Assembly: GCA_949358305.1 (NCBI GenBank)
Contig: OX442314.1
Location: 25,105,060-25,165,059 of the forward strand
Source of the DNA: Strigamia acuminata
Taxonomy: Eukaryota > Arthropoda > Chilopoda > Geophilomorpha > Linotaeniidae
DNA length: 60,000 nt
Direction of reading: 5' to 3'
Shown here: piece by piece, positions 50,356 through 60,000 of the stretch
Layout: the number at the start of each line of letters is the position of its first letter
How positions within the stretch are numbered: position 1 is the first letter of the stretch
The notes under the pieces: generated by a model
The model's database searches: none
Told to the model about the DNA's origin: nothing
Seen by the model: the letters and a program-made list of their open reading frames with translations, nothing else
Position numbers and translations under genes: made by a program

Positions 50356-53284
50356 TTAGTTCGTTTCTTTCTCTGATGATCCCTGGGGAACGTCCGGAGG
50401 CGGAGGTGGAGGTAATTCTTCGGTTGCAGGTGGTTCAGCCATCTCCGAAGTTGCTGGTTTAGTGAGCGGCGGAGTAGAAGTCAGGCGTGACGAGCGATCG
50501 CTTGGGTCCTCGAACTCCCCGATGAAGTATCGATCGTGGCCGCCAACTGGTTCGTAGGGGGCGCCGACTCGTTCATGTACCCAGATACGCGAGAGGAAGG
50601 GGGCCAGGCCTTGGTTGGTATGGTGGATCTTCTGGGCCTCGGCCGGATTCGTCGGGGCGCGGTGTGCACGCAGCAGACGTTGGTGCTGAATGAAATCGAC
50701 GCCTGGACCCGCCTCTAGAGTTCGCTCCATCCATAAGTAGAGCGAGTGGCCGTGGTCGCTCGATCGCTTGATCTGGTTCTTCGTCTTCTGGGTCATCGTC
50801 AAACTCGGGTAGTAGTGTTTGAGTTGTGCGTCGATCGGAGGCAAAGGTTTCGGCTCTAATTTTTTCTTGGGCCGCAGGATCTTCGGTTTTGTTTTCGTCT
50901 TTCGGACGACTACTTTCACGCCTTCGATCGGAACCAGTCCGTCGGGGAACTTTATCGTCTCCTCTGGAGTGACTGCTGGGACTGTCTGGCTCGCCGGAGT
51001 CTCAGGAAGGGGTTCGTTGGTTAGTACGACTGGTTCGCTTTGTGGTACAGCCACAGCTCGGACTACCTGGTATGATCGTTCTGGGTCGGCATCTTCTGCA
51101 ATTAATTGCGCGCGGACCTGGATACAGGAAGGAACCAATTTTAGCCATCGCTCGACGAGAGCGGGAGGCAGCTGAAAACTTTCATGTGCGACGACCGCCC
51201 AGGCTGCCAGTGCCACACGGGCGTTTCTAAACGTAGATGCGGCCAGCACTAGCGACATCATGTCGGTGATTACGACTGTCGTTCGTGCCATTCGTGACGG
51301 GTGATCTCGTCCAGGGCTGTTGGTGAACTCGATGGCCGCGCTTCGGATATTCGTCACGGCGATCTGCATCGTTCTGGCTTGGTAGTCATCGATGTCGGAC
51401 ACCATCTCTTTTGCTTGCTCGATCGTGGTTGTATCGAGGAACGACTGTAATTCACACGATGTTGGATCAAACTGGGTTGTGGCTCGAATGTCCGAAGATC
51501 TGTTATTGGGGGGTGGTCTTGAAGGCGTTTGATTGCTTTCGTCGACTCTAACCACGGTATCTTGTCTTGAGTTAATTAAAACTCGTTGAACGTCGGGTTC
51601 GGGCTCATCCCAAACAATCGGTGTTCTCAACGTAGAAGTCTCGCTTCGCGTTTCTTCCGGTACGGCTGGGAAAATTGGTCCAAAACGATCTTGTCGTCGT
51701 TTGAGTTGTTCAAAGGGACTCAGCGATGTCGGGGCTCCGATGACCACAGTTTTTCGGAATGCGCTGGGCAGACTAGAAGGCACGCTGGTGGCTGGCTTTG
51801 TCGGTGTTTTGATGAACACACTTGGCACCGAAGTTATGCTCATTTCGATCGATTTAGTCGGCCGGTAGACAGGCTTCGATTGTTCATTCTTGGCCTTCAG
51901 GACTGCTGCTACCATGTCGGCTTCGGTATATTTTCTCTCTTGTTCCGGTACGATCATCGGCTCTACCGATTGTTTGTCTTCGATTGTCATCGGCACTTCT
52001 TGACAAACTTCTACTTGCAAAGTCTCTACCTCATCGACTCCACGCGATTTCTCAAAGTGTCTCCATGTTTCTGCTCGTGGCCTCGACAACCTGAGACATC
52101 CGCGTTGGTTCGGTCGATTTCTGGAGTAGCGGTATGTCTCGACCTCCCGTGGCTTCTCGACTCTGGGCTCTCGTCGCGGCGAGGGTTCTCGAGCGTGTCG
52201 GTAATAAACTCGAGGATGAGACTGCGATCGATCGTGCGTGTTGTACGACGTGCTTGGCTGATCCAGGCGTCGTCGCTTGTTGTCGTGTGTGTGATTTAAT
52301 AATTCGCTCGAGAGTCGCTTCTCCGCTTTCTGTCGCTTGCGCCCAAAGATGCCCAGGTAGTGGAGCTGGTGCATCGCTTTCTGTGAGGTGATAAATCCGT
52401 GTTCGGGTCGCCAATTGGGAACGTCTGGTCTTTCTCCTCGAACCTGGCTTAACCAAGTTTTTATCTCATCTGTCGAATACCCTGCTGGTTTCAGTATTTT
52501 GAAGAGATCTCGATACGCCGTTCGTCTGACTTCGTTGTAATAGTCTCTGTGAATTCGTCGGCGTTCTTCGTCTGTAGCGGCGTTCTGCCACTTCTCGAGG
52601 ACGGCCCACTCTTCAGACCCGCTTGGATAGTCTTTTTCCAAAAACTTGTTTGGGAGCGGTGCTGGTGCGTCGTCGCGTTCTGGAATTTCAGCCCTCAGTG
52701 CGTCGCGCATCTTTTCTGGGAAGTAGTGTATCAGGGTCTCCTGACTCGCCCAGAATCGCGATCGGGCTCTGGATGCGGTGAGCCGAATGCGCCATGGGCC
52801 GGCATCGACGTCGTCTTCTAACGCTCTTCGAAATGGAGTCGGGATCTCGCTCCTCCAGAGTGTGCCCGAAGATACGTTTTGTGGATCGATGGGTCCCCAC
52901 GTAAGTTGGTGTTCCGGCTGAGGAATGAATAATAAAATTAGATTTTGTCACATTCCGAATTTGGATTCAAGATGGCGCCATGGTCGACCATGTGCTTTTT
53001 TACACGTGTTGAATTTTTTTAATAAAGGTTTTTTTTCGTAATTTTTTGTATTGTTGAAATAAAGATGTTTTCTTTTTACGAGTATTGTTTCACGTGTTTC
53101 TCGTGGTTTAGCCACGAATTAAATTCTTTGTTAAATTTACCTTTTCGTTACTATCGGGCTTTTCCCGATTCTCTTCTGGTTCAACTTCGTCCCATCTTGC
53201 GGGATCGTTCCACTCGTCTTCGCTTGGGTCCCGATCCATTTCTTCCTCCTCGTTGTCGGGTGATTGTTTCCAGTTTCTTCGCAT
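50356..53284 (-). CDS. retrotransposon ORF3, two-exon non-envelope accessory protein
   Basis: Exon 1 is 53284-53141 (48 codons, ATG in an A-rich context after an in-frame stop, ending AAAAG|GTAAAT). Exon 2 is 52917-50356, opening after a TTCATTCCTCAG acceptor with a CTAAT branch-like word. Joining is phase 0 and gives 901 residues. Without splicing, the first ATG in exon 2 (52710) would give 784 residues, but the frame stays open for 69 codons upstream of it, back past the acceptor. Exon 1 is acidic (EEEE, SEDEW). Exon 2 has a basic Arg-rich stretch (RRRLDQ, about residues 270-350), a helical Ala/Leu-rich domain in the middle (TTVVITDMMSLVLAASTF, ARVALAAWAVVAHESFQLP) and a Pro-rich end. No signal peptide, furin site or membrane anchor is visible, so it is not a classical Env. 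Function unknown. Confidence 0.7.
52918..53140 (-). other. inferred intron in retrotransposon ORF3
   Basis: 223 bp, GTAAAT donor and CTCAG acceptor, with stop codons in the reading frame inside it. It is AT-rich compared with the flanking exons. Confidence 0.6.
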
Positions 53285-53531
53285 TTTTTGATTTAATTAG
53301 TTGGTTGCGATTTTTGTCAAGCACCTGTTTGTCGTCGTGACAGAACGCGGAGTGCAAAGTTGAAAGGGTAGTCGAGGTTAAGTATCTTGATTGGCTTTCG
53401 TATGTAATACGTAGTTGATTGTTGGAGTCTCCTTGTGATTGTTTTTGTCTCTAGGAGGTCGGGGTAATTACGTCATATTGTTTTGTCGCTTTTGATTGGT
53501 TATGCCAACCATTTTGGATTTTGTTGCTTTA

Positions 53532-56500
53532 TCATGTCCTCCCGGCGATTTTACCGTCCTTTATAAACGGGTTTGGTACCTTTTTTCTTGTACTTTGTCG
53601 TATTATAGGTTTCGGTATTTTACTTCTCGATCGTGTGGATCTTTTAGTAATCTCTTTTTCTTTTTCAGGAGTTTTAGGAGTTTTTTCGTTAACTGCTGCT
53701 TCCTCCCCTCCTAAATTTCCATCTGGGGCGCTAGTTAGTTCGGCGCTGTCTGGAGTTGCGTGAGTCGTATTTTCGTTCAAGTCTGAAACAGTGGCGATGT
53801 CGTCGAACATATCTCGTATTGTGGGCGATGGAGATGGCTGCGTTTGGTCCTCGGCCCATTCTTCTTGTGGAAATTCCGGCAAGTAAGGCGTCAGTTCTCG
53901 AGCGTGGATTGATCGAAAATTTACATTATCGGCCAAACGTTGCAGAGAAAATGCGTTCCCGCCGTGGGCCTTGGTAATTACGTATGGGCCGTCTCGTTTG
54001 TCGGCTAAGCCGGCATGAATCCCTTTATCTGCACTGGATAAAATGTGAGTGTCCTTCCATACGAGATCGTTGATTTTGAAATTACAAAATTGTGTGTTCT
54101 TTTCAGACTTTTTCACTCGTTCGCGCATGTCAAACACATGTGACATCATATGTTGGTAGGTTGCCGAAATTGCTTGTTCTAGTTGATGTACGTAAATGTG
54201 AGGATTTTTTGGATCGACTTTTCGAATTCCTTCTGGGATGCGTGGATCCCAGGGCACTCGTAGCTCTCGAGCGAAGTTGAGATAAGCCGGGGAAAAGCCG
54301 CGGTTTCTCGAAATGGTCGTTCGGATGCTAAATGCTATTTCTTTAAGGAACTCGTCCCACTTGGAATGTACGTCTGTGAAAATAGCAAGCGCATATTTTA
54401 TGTCGCGGTTGAGTCGCTCCACAGGATTAGCCCGTGGGTTATACGTTGAAGTAAATGATGGTTGAATGTCGAATTGATTGCAGAAATCCTTGTATAACCT
54501 TGATGCGAATTGTGGGCCATTATCGGAAATTAATTTCCGCGGGAAGCCAAAATGTAACGCGACTTCGTAGAGGCACTGGATTATTTTCTGCTTAGTCGGG
54601 TGGGCCATCGGATACATCGGATACAACTCTGGCCATCCTGTTGCGACATCCATGATCACGAGTATGTATTTGTGGCTATTTGCACTTGTTATCTTAGGAC
54701 CCATAAGGTCTACGCTCCAACAATCAAAGGGGGCGAACGGTCCAAGTGATAAATTCTCGTAGTTAGCCTTATTCCGAGGCTTGCAGGCTTGGCATCGTGG
54801 ACAGTGTCGTATGAATCGTACGATGTCCCTTCTCATTTCGGGCCAATAGTACAGTTGACTGGCTCGATAGAGAGTCCTTGCCACGCCGGCGTGTCCGGCT
54901 AGAGGGTGGCCGTGTACCATCCACAGAATTTGTGTTCGAACTTTTCTCGGAATTACGACTTTAATTGAACTCCCTGACTCTGTCAAGTCGTCCCGAAAGT
55001 TCGGATGGTACTTTAAAAGTAGGCCATCGTCTATCAGATAAGCGGAAGCCTTAATTTTGAACTCTTCTCTGGATTCTTCGCTGTAGACGTCGCTAGGGAA
55101 AGTCTCGTTGGTCAAGTAGTCATAGAACCTTTTACAGAAGGCGGTGTCGTTCTTCTGAGCTTCGATGAGTTCCTCGCGAGTAGGTGGGACACAGTTCGTG
55201 CCTTTACTCACGTGTGTAACGAAAGCTCGCACAAATTTATCCGAGATTCTGGGTTGGATGGATAAGTCGTAATTTGGTCTGGCATCTTTTGCCGATTGAT
55301 ACGCCCTCATCCAATATCCGACGTATTTTTCATCGGAAGATTCCAACTTTTCTTTCGGCAGTTCATTCTGTTTTCTGAATTCCCACTTCCTGATCGGGGT
55401 GGGACAGTAAGCTATCCGAGAATCGTCGTCGCCGTCGTCGTCTGGCTCGTCGGGTTCTGAGGCGGGAGCTCTAGAGAGCGCGTCGGCGACTGTGTTGTAC
55501 TTCCCTGGTTTATATTCGATTTGTAAGTCGTAAGCCATGAGCTCTAATTGCCATCGAGCCATCCGACCCGACGGTTCTTTAAGGCCCATGAACCACCTCA
55601 GTGCTTGATGGTCAGTCTGGACGGTAAATTTTGTGAATTCGAGGTAAGGCCTGAATTTACGGACTGCCCATACGATTGCCAAGCATTCGAGCTCTGTTGC
55701 TGAGTAATTTTTCTCGGCGGCCTGAATTTTCCGGCTGATAAAGATCGTGGGTACTTCTTGATGTATGCCGTCGATTTCGTGCATTTGCATCAACGCAGCC
55801 CCCAATCCGATTTTACTCGCATCCGTATGTAAGATAAATTCGCGATTCAAGTCGGGAAGAGGGATGGTTTTGGTGTCGATTAGCATTTGTTTGATTTTGT
55901 CAAACGCTGCTTCGCAATGGCTGGTCCAGTTAAATTTGATTTCGGGGTCTTTCGGCGGGTCCTCCTTTGGATTTATTTTCTGGACAGTCTTTAAAAGATC
56001 GGTGATTGGGGCCGCGACTTCCGCTAAATGTGGCAGGAGTCGGCCGAAGAAATTTACCATTCCTAAAAAACGTTGTACCCCTTTCACGTCCGTAGGTGCT
56101 GGAAAATCGGTGATTGCTCGTACTTTCTTTGGGTCTATGGATAAGCCATTGACTCCAACTTTGTATCCAAGAAACGCAAGTTCTTTTCGGCAAAACTGGC
56201 TCTTTCCGGGGTGTATGTGGAGTCCGGCCTTTGCTAAACGACGTATTACTTCGTCGATATGTCCGATGTGTTCGTCAAAAGTCTGGGAAACAATAATAAT
56301 ATCGTCCAGGTAAGCCCAGGCGTATTTATGTAGCGCGTCGCCCAAAACCTTCTCGATTAATCGTTGAAATGTTGCCGGGGCATTTACTAGGCCAAATGGC
56401 ATGACATTAAACATTAATCTGCCCATCGGGGACCAGAAAGCGGTTTTTTCTTTGTCTTCGGCACGGAGTTCGACCTGCCAATATCCTTTCGACAGATCCA

Positions 56501-57968
56501 TCGTTGTTACCCATTTAAATGGGGCTAATTCTCGAAGAATAGCTTCGATTGATGGCATCTGGACGGGGTCGATAACGGTAATGGCGTTTAGAGGTCGATA
56601 ATCGATACACAGTCTGGGTTCCGATCCTGCACGCATGACGAGCACGATTCTCATCGCATATTCTCCTAATGCCTCGGACACTATCCCCTTGTCCAGCAAG
56701 TCTTGACAGATCGTCTTGACGATTTCGCGTTTTTGGGGGTTCATGCCCTTGAATGGAACTCGTACTGGCTTATCCGTACTTAATTCTATTTCGTGTTTTA
56801 CGTAATTTGTCTTTCCCGGTTCTTTAGTCAGGATTTTTCGATGTTTTTGTAGCATTTCTTCAAGTAATTTAGTCTGGGTTTCTCCTAGGTTCGCGTCCAT
56901 GGCCAAATTGTGAGCCAAATTTCCTTCTTGGAGTCGGGCGTTAAAAGATTTGAAATCGTAATCTTGTACGAATTGCTTCAAATTTCCGCCTTTCCATTCG
57001 TCCTCTTCGTCGTTTGAATCTAGGAGTTCGGTAGGTACTGTCATTAGTCGGGGGTCCTCGCGTTTATCGATATAGTTCCAGGACCTCGTTATGGGGTTGG
57101 GCTGGATCTCCATTATGGCCATGATGTCCATACCCAAGAGTAGGACCGTGTCGTAGGTTGGTAAAACGATGAAAGGATGGGTTATTACGCCTCCCTCCCA
57201 TATGACTTTTGTTGTCAGTACCCCTACTGGACGCACTTCTCCAGCAGCGGTTTTTACGGCCACATTTTCGCTTATTCCCCGTAGTTTGTCGCGTTGTTTT
57301 TTGTCCAATGACTCGTATAGATCTGAAGAGATAAAGGACCGGTCGGCTCCCGAATCCAACAAACCGATGAATTTTTTGTCGTTAAACTTGATTGTTAACA
57401 TTGCGAGTGAGTCCTTCCGCTCTTTAGCCAAATTACAATGTAAAATGCGTTTCTTTCGAGGTGGGGCCTCCTCGTAGGCGTGAGGTAATTCTTGGAATGT
57501 TTCGGCTATTTTTTCGCCGTCCGCCGTATTAGTGGTTGGGCCACTATATTCGCGTTTTTCTGTGGTGAAGTAAGCCGTAGCAAAATAAACGACCTTTTTC
57601 TGTAATTCTTTTATTTGTTTTTCTAACCAATTGGTGTTTATCCATTTGGCTTTTAATTCGTCTTCCGAACTTGAGTCGCTAATTTCTTTATTATTTGTTT
57701 CAATTTCTTTCGATTTTTTCTCTTTTAATTTGAGTTTTAATTTGACTACTTCTTCCGTAATTACTTCGTTAATTGCCTGGTTAATTGTCGTATTCGTGGT
57801 AAATTTTGGGGTTTGGTCTTCCGGGCGTGCAGACAGATTTATTATTTTTTCTCTGTCTGCTTTAACCAGTTTTTTGTCAGTTCTTCGAATTTGGCTGTTA
57901 GCTTTTCTAACAATGCGTCGTTTTTGGCGGCTTCCTTCTCCTCCTTCCTCTTTTTTCGTTTTGGACAA
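53532..57968 (-). CDS. pol: Ty3/gypsy Pol polyprotein (protease, reverse transcriptase, RNase H, integrase)
   Basis: Continuous 1478-codon frame, intact. Order of domains: a Lys/Glu-rich spacer, aspartic protease (LLDSGAD, residues 203-209), reverse transcriptase (catalytic YLDD at 553-556, with CIDYRPLN and MPFGLVNAP), RNase H (HTDAS from 714, TELECLAIVW), integrase with an HHCC zinc module (H1019/H1026, CPRC-AC near 1056) and D1087, D1149, E1184 as the DDE triad, then a GPY/F module (DGPYVITK). This order is diagnostic of Ty3/gypsy (Metaviridae). No chromodomain is evident; the C-terminus is acidic, then basic. Pol is in the -1 frame relative to Gag, overlapping it by 127 nt. It is therefore expected as a Gag-Pol fusion, with fusion entry near Pol residue 34, and its own ATG at 57968 is probably not used. 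Confidence 0.95.
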   Translation of the reverse strand: MSKTKKEEGGEGSRQKRRIVRKANSQIRRTDKKLVKADREKIINLSARPEDQTPKFTTNTTINQAINEVITEEVVKLKLKLKEKKSKEIETNNKEISDSSSEDELKAKWINTNWLEKQIKELQKKVVYFATAYFTTEKREYSGPTTNTADGEKIAETFQELPHAYEEAPPRKKRILHCNLAKERKDSLAMLTIKFNDKKFIGLLDSGADRSFISSDLYESLDKKQRDKLRGISENVAVKTAAGEVRPVGVLTTKVIWEGGVITHPFIVLPTYDTVLLLGMDIMAIMEIQPNPITRSWNYIDKREDPRLMTVPTELLDSNDEEDEWKGGNLKQFVQDYDFKSFNARLQEGNLAHNLAMDANLGETQTKLLEEMLQKHRKILTKEPGKTNYVKHEIELSTDKPVRVPFKGMNPQKREIVKTICQDLLDKGIVSEALGEYAMRIVLVMRAGSEPRLCIDYRPLNAITVIDPVQMPSIEAILRELAPFKWVTTMDLSKGYWQVELRAEDKEKTAFWSPMGRLMFNVMPFGLVNAPATFQRLIEKVLGDALHKYAWAYLDDIIIVSQTFDEHIGHIDEVIRRLAKAGLHIHPGKSQFCRKELAFLGYKVGVNGLSIDPKKVRAITDFPAPTDVKGVQRFLGMVNFFGRLLPHLAEVAAPITDLLKTVQKINPKEDPPKDPEIKFNWTSHCEAAFDKIKQMLIDTKTIPLPDLNREFILHTDASKIGLGAALMQMHEIDGIHQEVPTIFISRKIQAAEKNYSATELECLAIVWAVRKFRPYLEFTKFTVQTDHQALRWFMGLKEPSGRMARWQLELMAYDLQIEYKPGKYNTVADALSRAPASEPDEPDDDGDDDSRIAYCPTPIRKWEFRKQNELPKEKLESSDEKYVGYWMRAYQSAKDARPNYDLSIQPRISDKFVRAFVTHVSKGTNCVPPTREELIEAQKNDTAFCKRFYDYLTNETFPSDVYSEESREEFKIKASAYLIDDGLLLKYHPNFRDDLTESGSSIKVVIPRKVRTQILWMVHGHPLAGHAGVARTLYRASQLYYWPEMRRDIVRFIRHCPRCQACKPRNKANYENLSLGPFAPFDCWSVDLMGPKITSANSHKYILVIMDVATGWPELYPMYPMAHPTKQKIIQCLYEVALHFGFPRKLISDNGPQFASRLYKDFCNQFDIQPSFTSTYNPRANPVERLNRDIKYALAIFTDVHSKWDEFLKEIAFSIRTTISRNRGFSPAYLNFARELRVPWDPRIPEGIRKVDPKNPHIYVHQLEQAISATYQHMMSHVFDMRERVKKSEKNTQFCNFKINDLVWKDTHILSSADKGIHAGLADKRDGPYVITKAHGGNAFSLQRLADNVNFRSIHARELTPYLPEFPQEEWAEDQTQPSPSPTIRDMFDDIATVSDLNENTTHATPDSAELTSAPDGNLGGEEAAVNEKTPKTPEKEKEITKRSTRSRSKIPKPIIRQSTRKKVPNPFIKDGKIAGRT
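57829..57875 (-). promoter_or_regulatory. -1 ribosomal frameshift signal between gag and pol
   Basis: Slippery heptamer A AAA AAC (57875-57869) is in the correct Gag phase (ACA AAA AAC TGG). An 8-nt spacer follows, then a perfect 9-bp inverted repeat GCAGACAGA (57860-57852) / TCTGTCTGC (57837-57829) with a 14-nt loop holding the Gag stop codon. A -1 slip enters the Pol frame exactly. Heptamer, spacer length and hairpin all meet the consensus for -1 frameshifting. Confidence 0.85.
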
Positions 57969-60000
57969 TCTCTTCTCCAGTGTCCCACCTCGTTACAGTA
58001 ATTACAAGGTTTTGTGGTGGAGTTATCTGTTTTCGGGTACGGTCGTCTCACGAACTCTTTTTTCTCGTAGGGTTTTTCGCTTTTTGGGTTGTGGTGCTCC
58101 GTTTTATTCGCGGTCTTCATTCGGGGTCGGTAGCTGGGGGCGATTTCTTTCCCCATGTTAGCGTGGAGAATCTCTTCTTCTTGTTGGCTATCGCTGGTAT
58201 CCCCTCCTGAGTTTTGCTCGGAGTTATTTTCTTCACTTTCCCTCCCTTCTTCGAGATTAGTTGCGTCGGAGTTCGTACTGGCTCTGTAAGCTTTTGGAGC
58301 CGGTATTGGGTTCGAGGCGGTTTTATCGTTCGCCTTTTTCTGGGGTGCGGCCTCGATTTCTCCGTTTAGGAAGCTACGCGACTGGATTAGTCTCCCTGCG
58401 TCATGATTTTTCGCATGAATCCGTTGTATGCGGAGCTGCGTTTGTGTTCTTTGCTCGGGCGTCAGGGCTTCCGTATAACGGTCGTCCACTTCTTCGTGAT
58501 ACTCGTTTACAAATTTCAATAGTTGTTCGAAACTGTCGGCTGTCGGCGCGTTCATGTCTCTCAGTACTTTCTTCGAAGTGTCGTTTAATCCCTTTTCGAA
58601 GATTACGTTCTGTGCATATTCGTCGAGTGGCGTATCCAACTCGTTGAACAGACTTTTGGCTCGTCGGAAGTAGGCTCGTAATTCTTCTCCTGTGGCTTGC
58701 TGCATGAGACTGACTCTCTGCCTAATTTCTTTTTGCGTCTCGCCGTACTGACTGTTGAAAGCGACGACAAATTGCTCCCAAGTTTTCAATTTTGCTTCCA
58801 CGTACCAGGCTCGAGCTTCCCCTACTAACATTTCTGGCAACCCCTTCGCCACCATCTCGTCGGGTTCGGCTCCGAGCCGCGAAATGGTGAGTGCCACTTC
58901 GTCGAGGAATTTATTCCCGGCTCTCCAAGTCCCGTCGAATCTCATTAGCCGCAGCTGTGACCATTTTATGTTTCGGTCTTTTTGTTCTAAGGCCCATTGA
59001 TCGGCAGAATACTTTCGAAGAAGGCTCTCGTTCTGCCTTGGTCGATTTCTTAGATTTCGGTTTTGATTGATTTGGGAGTCGGCGCGTGCCCGCTCCTCGA
59101 GTGCTCTCAATCTAGCTTCCATTATGGGATCGGCTTGGTATTGGTTCCCACAGTTCGGGGACGCGGCTCCGTTTTGTGGCGCGAATCGGTTGAAATTGTC
59201 GCTGGCTGAGTTTGGGTCAGTCAAGGTCGGTGTTGTCGAGTTTAGCTGAGACTCGGTCAGTCGCGTTCCGGGGGGGAAAATTCCATTTATGGCTGTTCCA
59301 TTTAGGACCCCGTTCTTCTGTCCGATCAAAATTGTCGACTTTCTTCCGCCGTAGAGTTGCGATTTTAGTCTTGCGGCTTCTCGGTCGGCTTCGTTGGCGG
59401 CTTGTATTTTAATTCTTTCCGCCTCGTTTGCTGCGTCGACGTTGGCTTGTACCGTCTGGATATCTTCGAGGCTTGGCATTGCCAACCTGTTCCGTCCTTG
59501 CTGGTTTCTTAGCTGATTTTGTTGATTTATCAGTCTAATCATCTCTGCGTTAGGATCCTTTGGCGTTTGACTGGTGTGGCCAGCCCTAGTAGCGAAGGAT
59601 TGTGCGATTGCCCACGACTGTTGACCCTTATTATTTCGGCGATCCTGTTGGAAAGCTTCCAGAAATTCGTTCTGGATTTCGACTGGCTCGTCCACTATAC
59701 TATCCCATCCTTTAACGTTGATCCCTTTCGAGCTGAGGGAATCGGCCTCGCTTTCGTCGTCGGCGTCGGACGTTCGGGTGGAATCGTAGGAGTCCGTCAA
59801 TTGATTATTTGTTTTTTGACGTTTTACGCTTTTTCGACCCCTTCTAAGGGCTCGTTTCTCCGCTCGTTCTTTGGCAAGGCGAATGATCATGTTCATCTGT
59901 GCCAGCGGGTCCCCTTCTTCATCGTAAGGGATTCCCTCCAGTCGAGCGAGTTCATACGCTTCCTTACAGCTATCGATTTGGGATTTCTTCGAATTATAAC
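57842..60000 (-). CDS. gag: Ty3/gypsy Gag protein (5' end outside window)
   Basis: The open frame runs to the window edge, so the true start is beyond 60000; the first ATG inside the window is at 59896 (684 residues from there). A basic, then acidic N-terminal part is followed by a Gln/Asn-rich region and a Retrotrans_gag capsid-like domain (about residues 305-470 from the in-window ATG; MRFDGTWRAGNKFLDEV, LVGEARAWYVEAK, FNSQYGE, LRAYFRRAKSLFNEL). A single CCHC zinc knuckle lies near the end (C-x2-C-x4-H-x4-C in CNYCNEVGHWRRDC). The last codons lie in the frameshift region. Gag would form the virus-like particle and bind genomic RNA through the knuckle. Confidence 0.9.
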   Translation of the reverse strand, partial: YNSKKSQIDSCKEAYELARLEGIPYDEEGDPLAQMNMIIRLAKERAEKRALRRGRKSVKRQKTNNQLTDSYDSTRTSDADDESEADSLSSKGINVKGWDSIVDEPVEIQNEFLEAFQQDRRNNKGQQSWAIAQSFATRAGHTSQTPKDPNAEMIRLINQQNQLRNQQGRNRLAMPSLEDIQTVQANVDAANEAERIKIQAANEADREAARLKSQLYGGRKSTILIGQKNGVLNGTAINGIFPPGTRLTESQLNSTTPTLTDPNSASDNFNRFAPQNGAASPNCGNQYQADPIMEARLRALEERARADSQINQNRNLRNRPRQNESLLRKYSADQWALEQKDRNIKWSQLRLMRFDGTWRAGNKFLDEVALTISRLGAEPDEMVAKGLPEMLVGEARAWYVEAKLKTWEQFVVAFNSQYGETQKEIRQRVSLMQQATGEELRAYFRRAKSLFNELDTPLDEYAQNVIFEKGLNDTSKKVLRDMNAPTADSFEQLLKFVNEYHEEVDDRYTEALTPEQRTQTQLRIQRIHAKNHDAGRLIQSRSFLNGEIEAAPQKKANDKTASNPIPAPKAYRASTNSDATNLEEGRESEENNSEQNSGGDTSDSQQEEEILHANMGKEIAPSYRPRMKTANKTEHHNPKSEKPYEKKEFVRRPYPKTDNSTTKPCNYCNEVGHWRRDCPKRKKRKEEKEAAKNDALLEKLTAKFEELTKNWLKQTEKK

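Larger units (their letters stand above)
49672..60000 (-). mobile_element. Ty3/gypsy LTR retrotransposon, 5' end beyond window
   Basis: Gag, Pol, spliced ORF3, polypurine tract and putative 3' LTR follow each other on the minus strand over more than 10.3 kb, with no disabling mutation seen in any ORF. GC content is visibly higher than in the surrounding host DNA. Intact ORFs suggest a young, possibly active copy; the 5' LTR and primer-binding site are outside the window. Confidence 0.9.

Noticed and set aside
51586-52299. 237-codon plus-strand frame inside the retroelement, and other plus-strand frames there
   Set aside because: Antisense shadows of ORF3, Pol and Gag, favoured by the high GC content.

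Overview
This is a eukaryotic, AT-rich, intron-rich genome segment. It comes from an animal and most likely an arthropod. The animal assignment rests on four recognisable metazoan multi-exon genes (TMTC, synaptotagmin, TSPO, USP6NL-type TBC GAP). The arthropod assignment rests mainly on a (GGTTA)n/(TAACC)n telomere-type block near 49.4 kb and is an inference; the species cannot be named from this window.

Layout. 1-2.5 kb: three tandem minus-strand genes for small secreted cysteine-rich peptides, each with the same tiny first exon (Met-Lys) and a phase-0 intron. 2.5-12.4 kb: gene-poor DNA with minisatellites and a 673-bp solo-LTR-like insertion inside one of them. 12.4-26 kb: an 18-exon TMTC gene whose introns hold many MITEs. 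26-30.8 kb: intergenic, with small hAT-, Harbinger- and SINE-like elements. 30.8-35.6 kb: a synaptotagmin gene. 36.6-37.9 kb: a five-exon gene resembling SWSAP1 (Shu-type recombination factor). 38.4-40.0 kb: TSPO with an unusual proline/cysteine N-terminus and a long SQKTG-repeat tail. 41.3-44.8 kb: a USP6NL/RN-tre-like TBC RabGAP. 46.7-48.2 kb, minus strand: a Myb/SANT-like DNA-binding protein, convergent with the GAP gene.

49.7-60 kb, minus strand: a long, apparently intact Ty3/gypsy-class retrotransposon whose 5' end lies outside the window. It has Gag with a CCHC knuckle and a Pol with protease, RT, RNase H and integrase. Pol lies in the -1 frame behind a textbook A AAA AAC slippery heptamer and a perfect 9-bp hairpin. 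Downstream is a large third ORF that does not look like an envelope protein and appears to be made from two exons joined across a 223-bp GT-AG intron. A putative 3' LTR and polypurine tract follow. The spliced third ORF plus the frameshift cassette is the most unusual system seen here.

The cellular genes are unrelated single genes and not an operon. All exon structures were worked out by hand from splice consensus, reading-frame phase and protein family resemblance. Exon phases sum correctly for every multi-exon model given. No homology search could be run.
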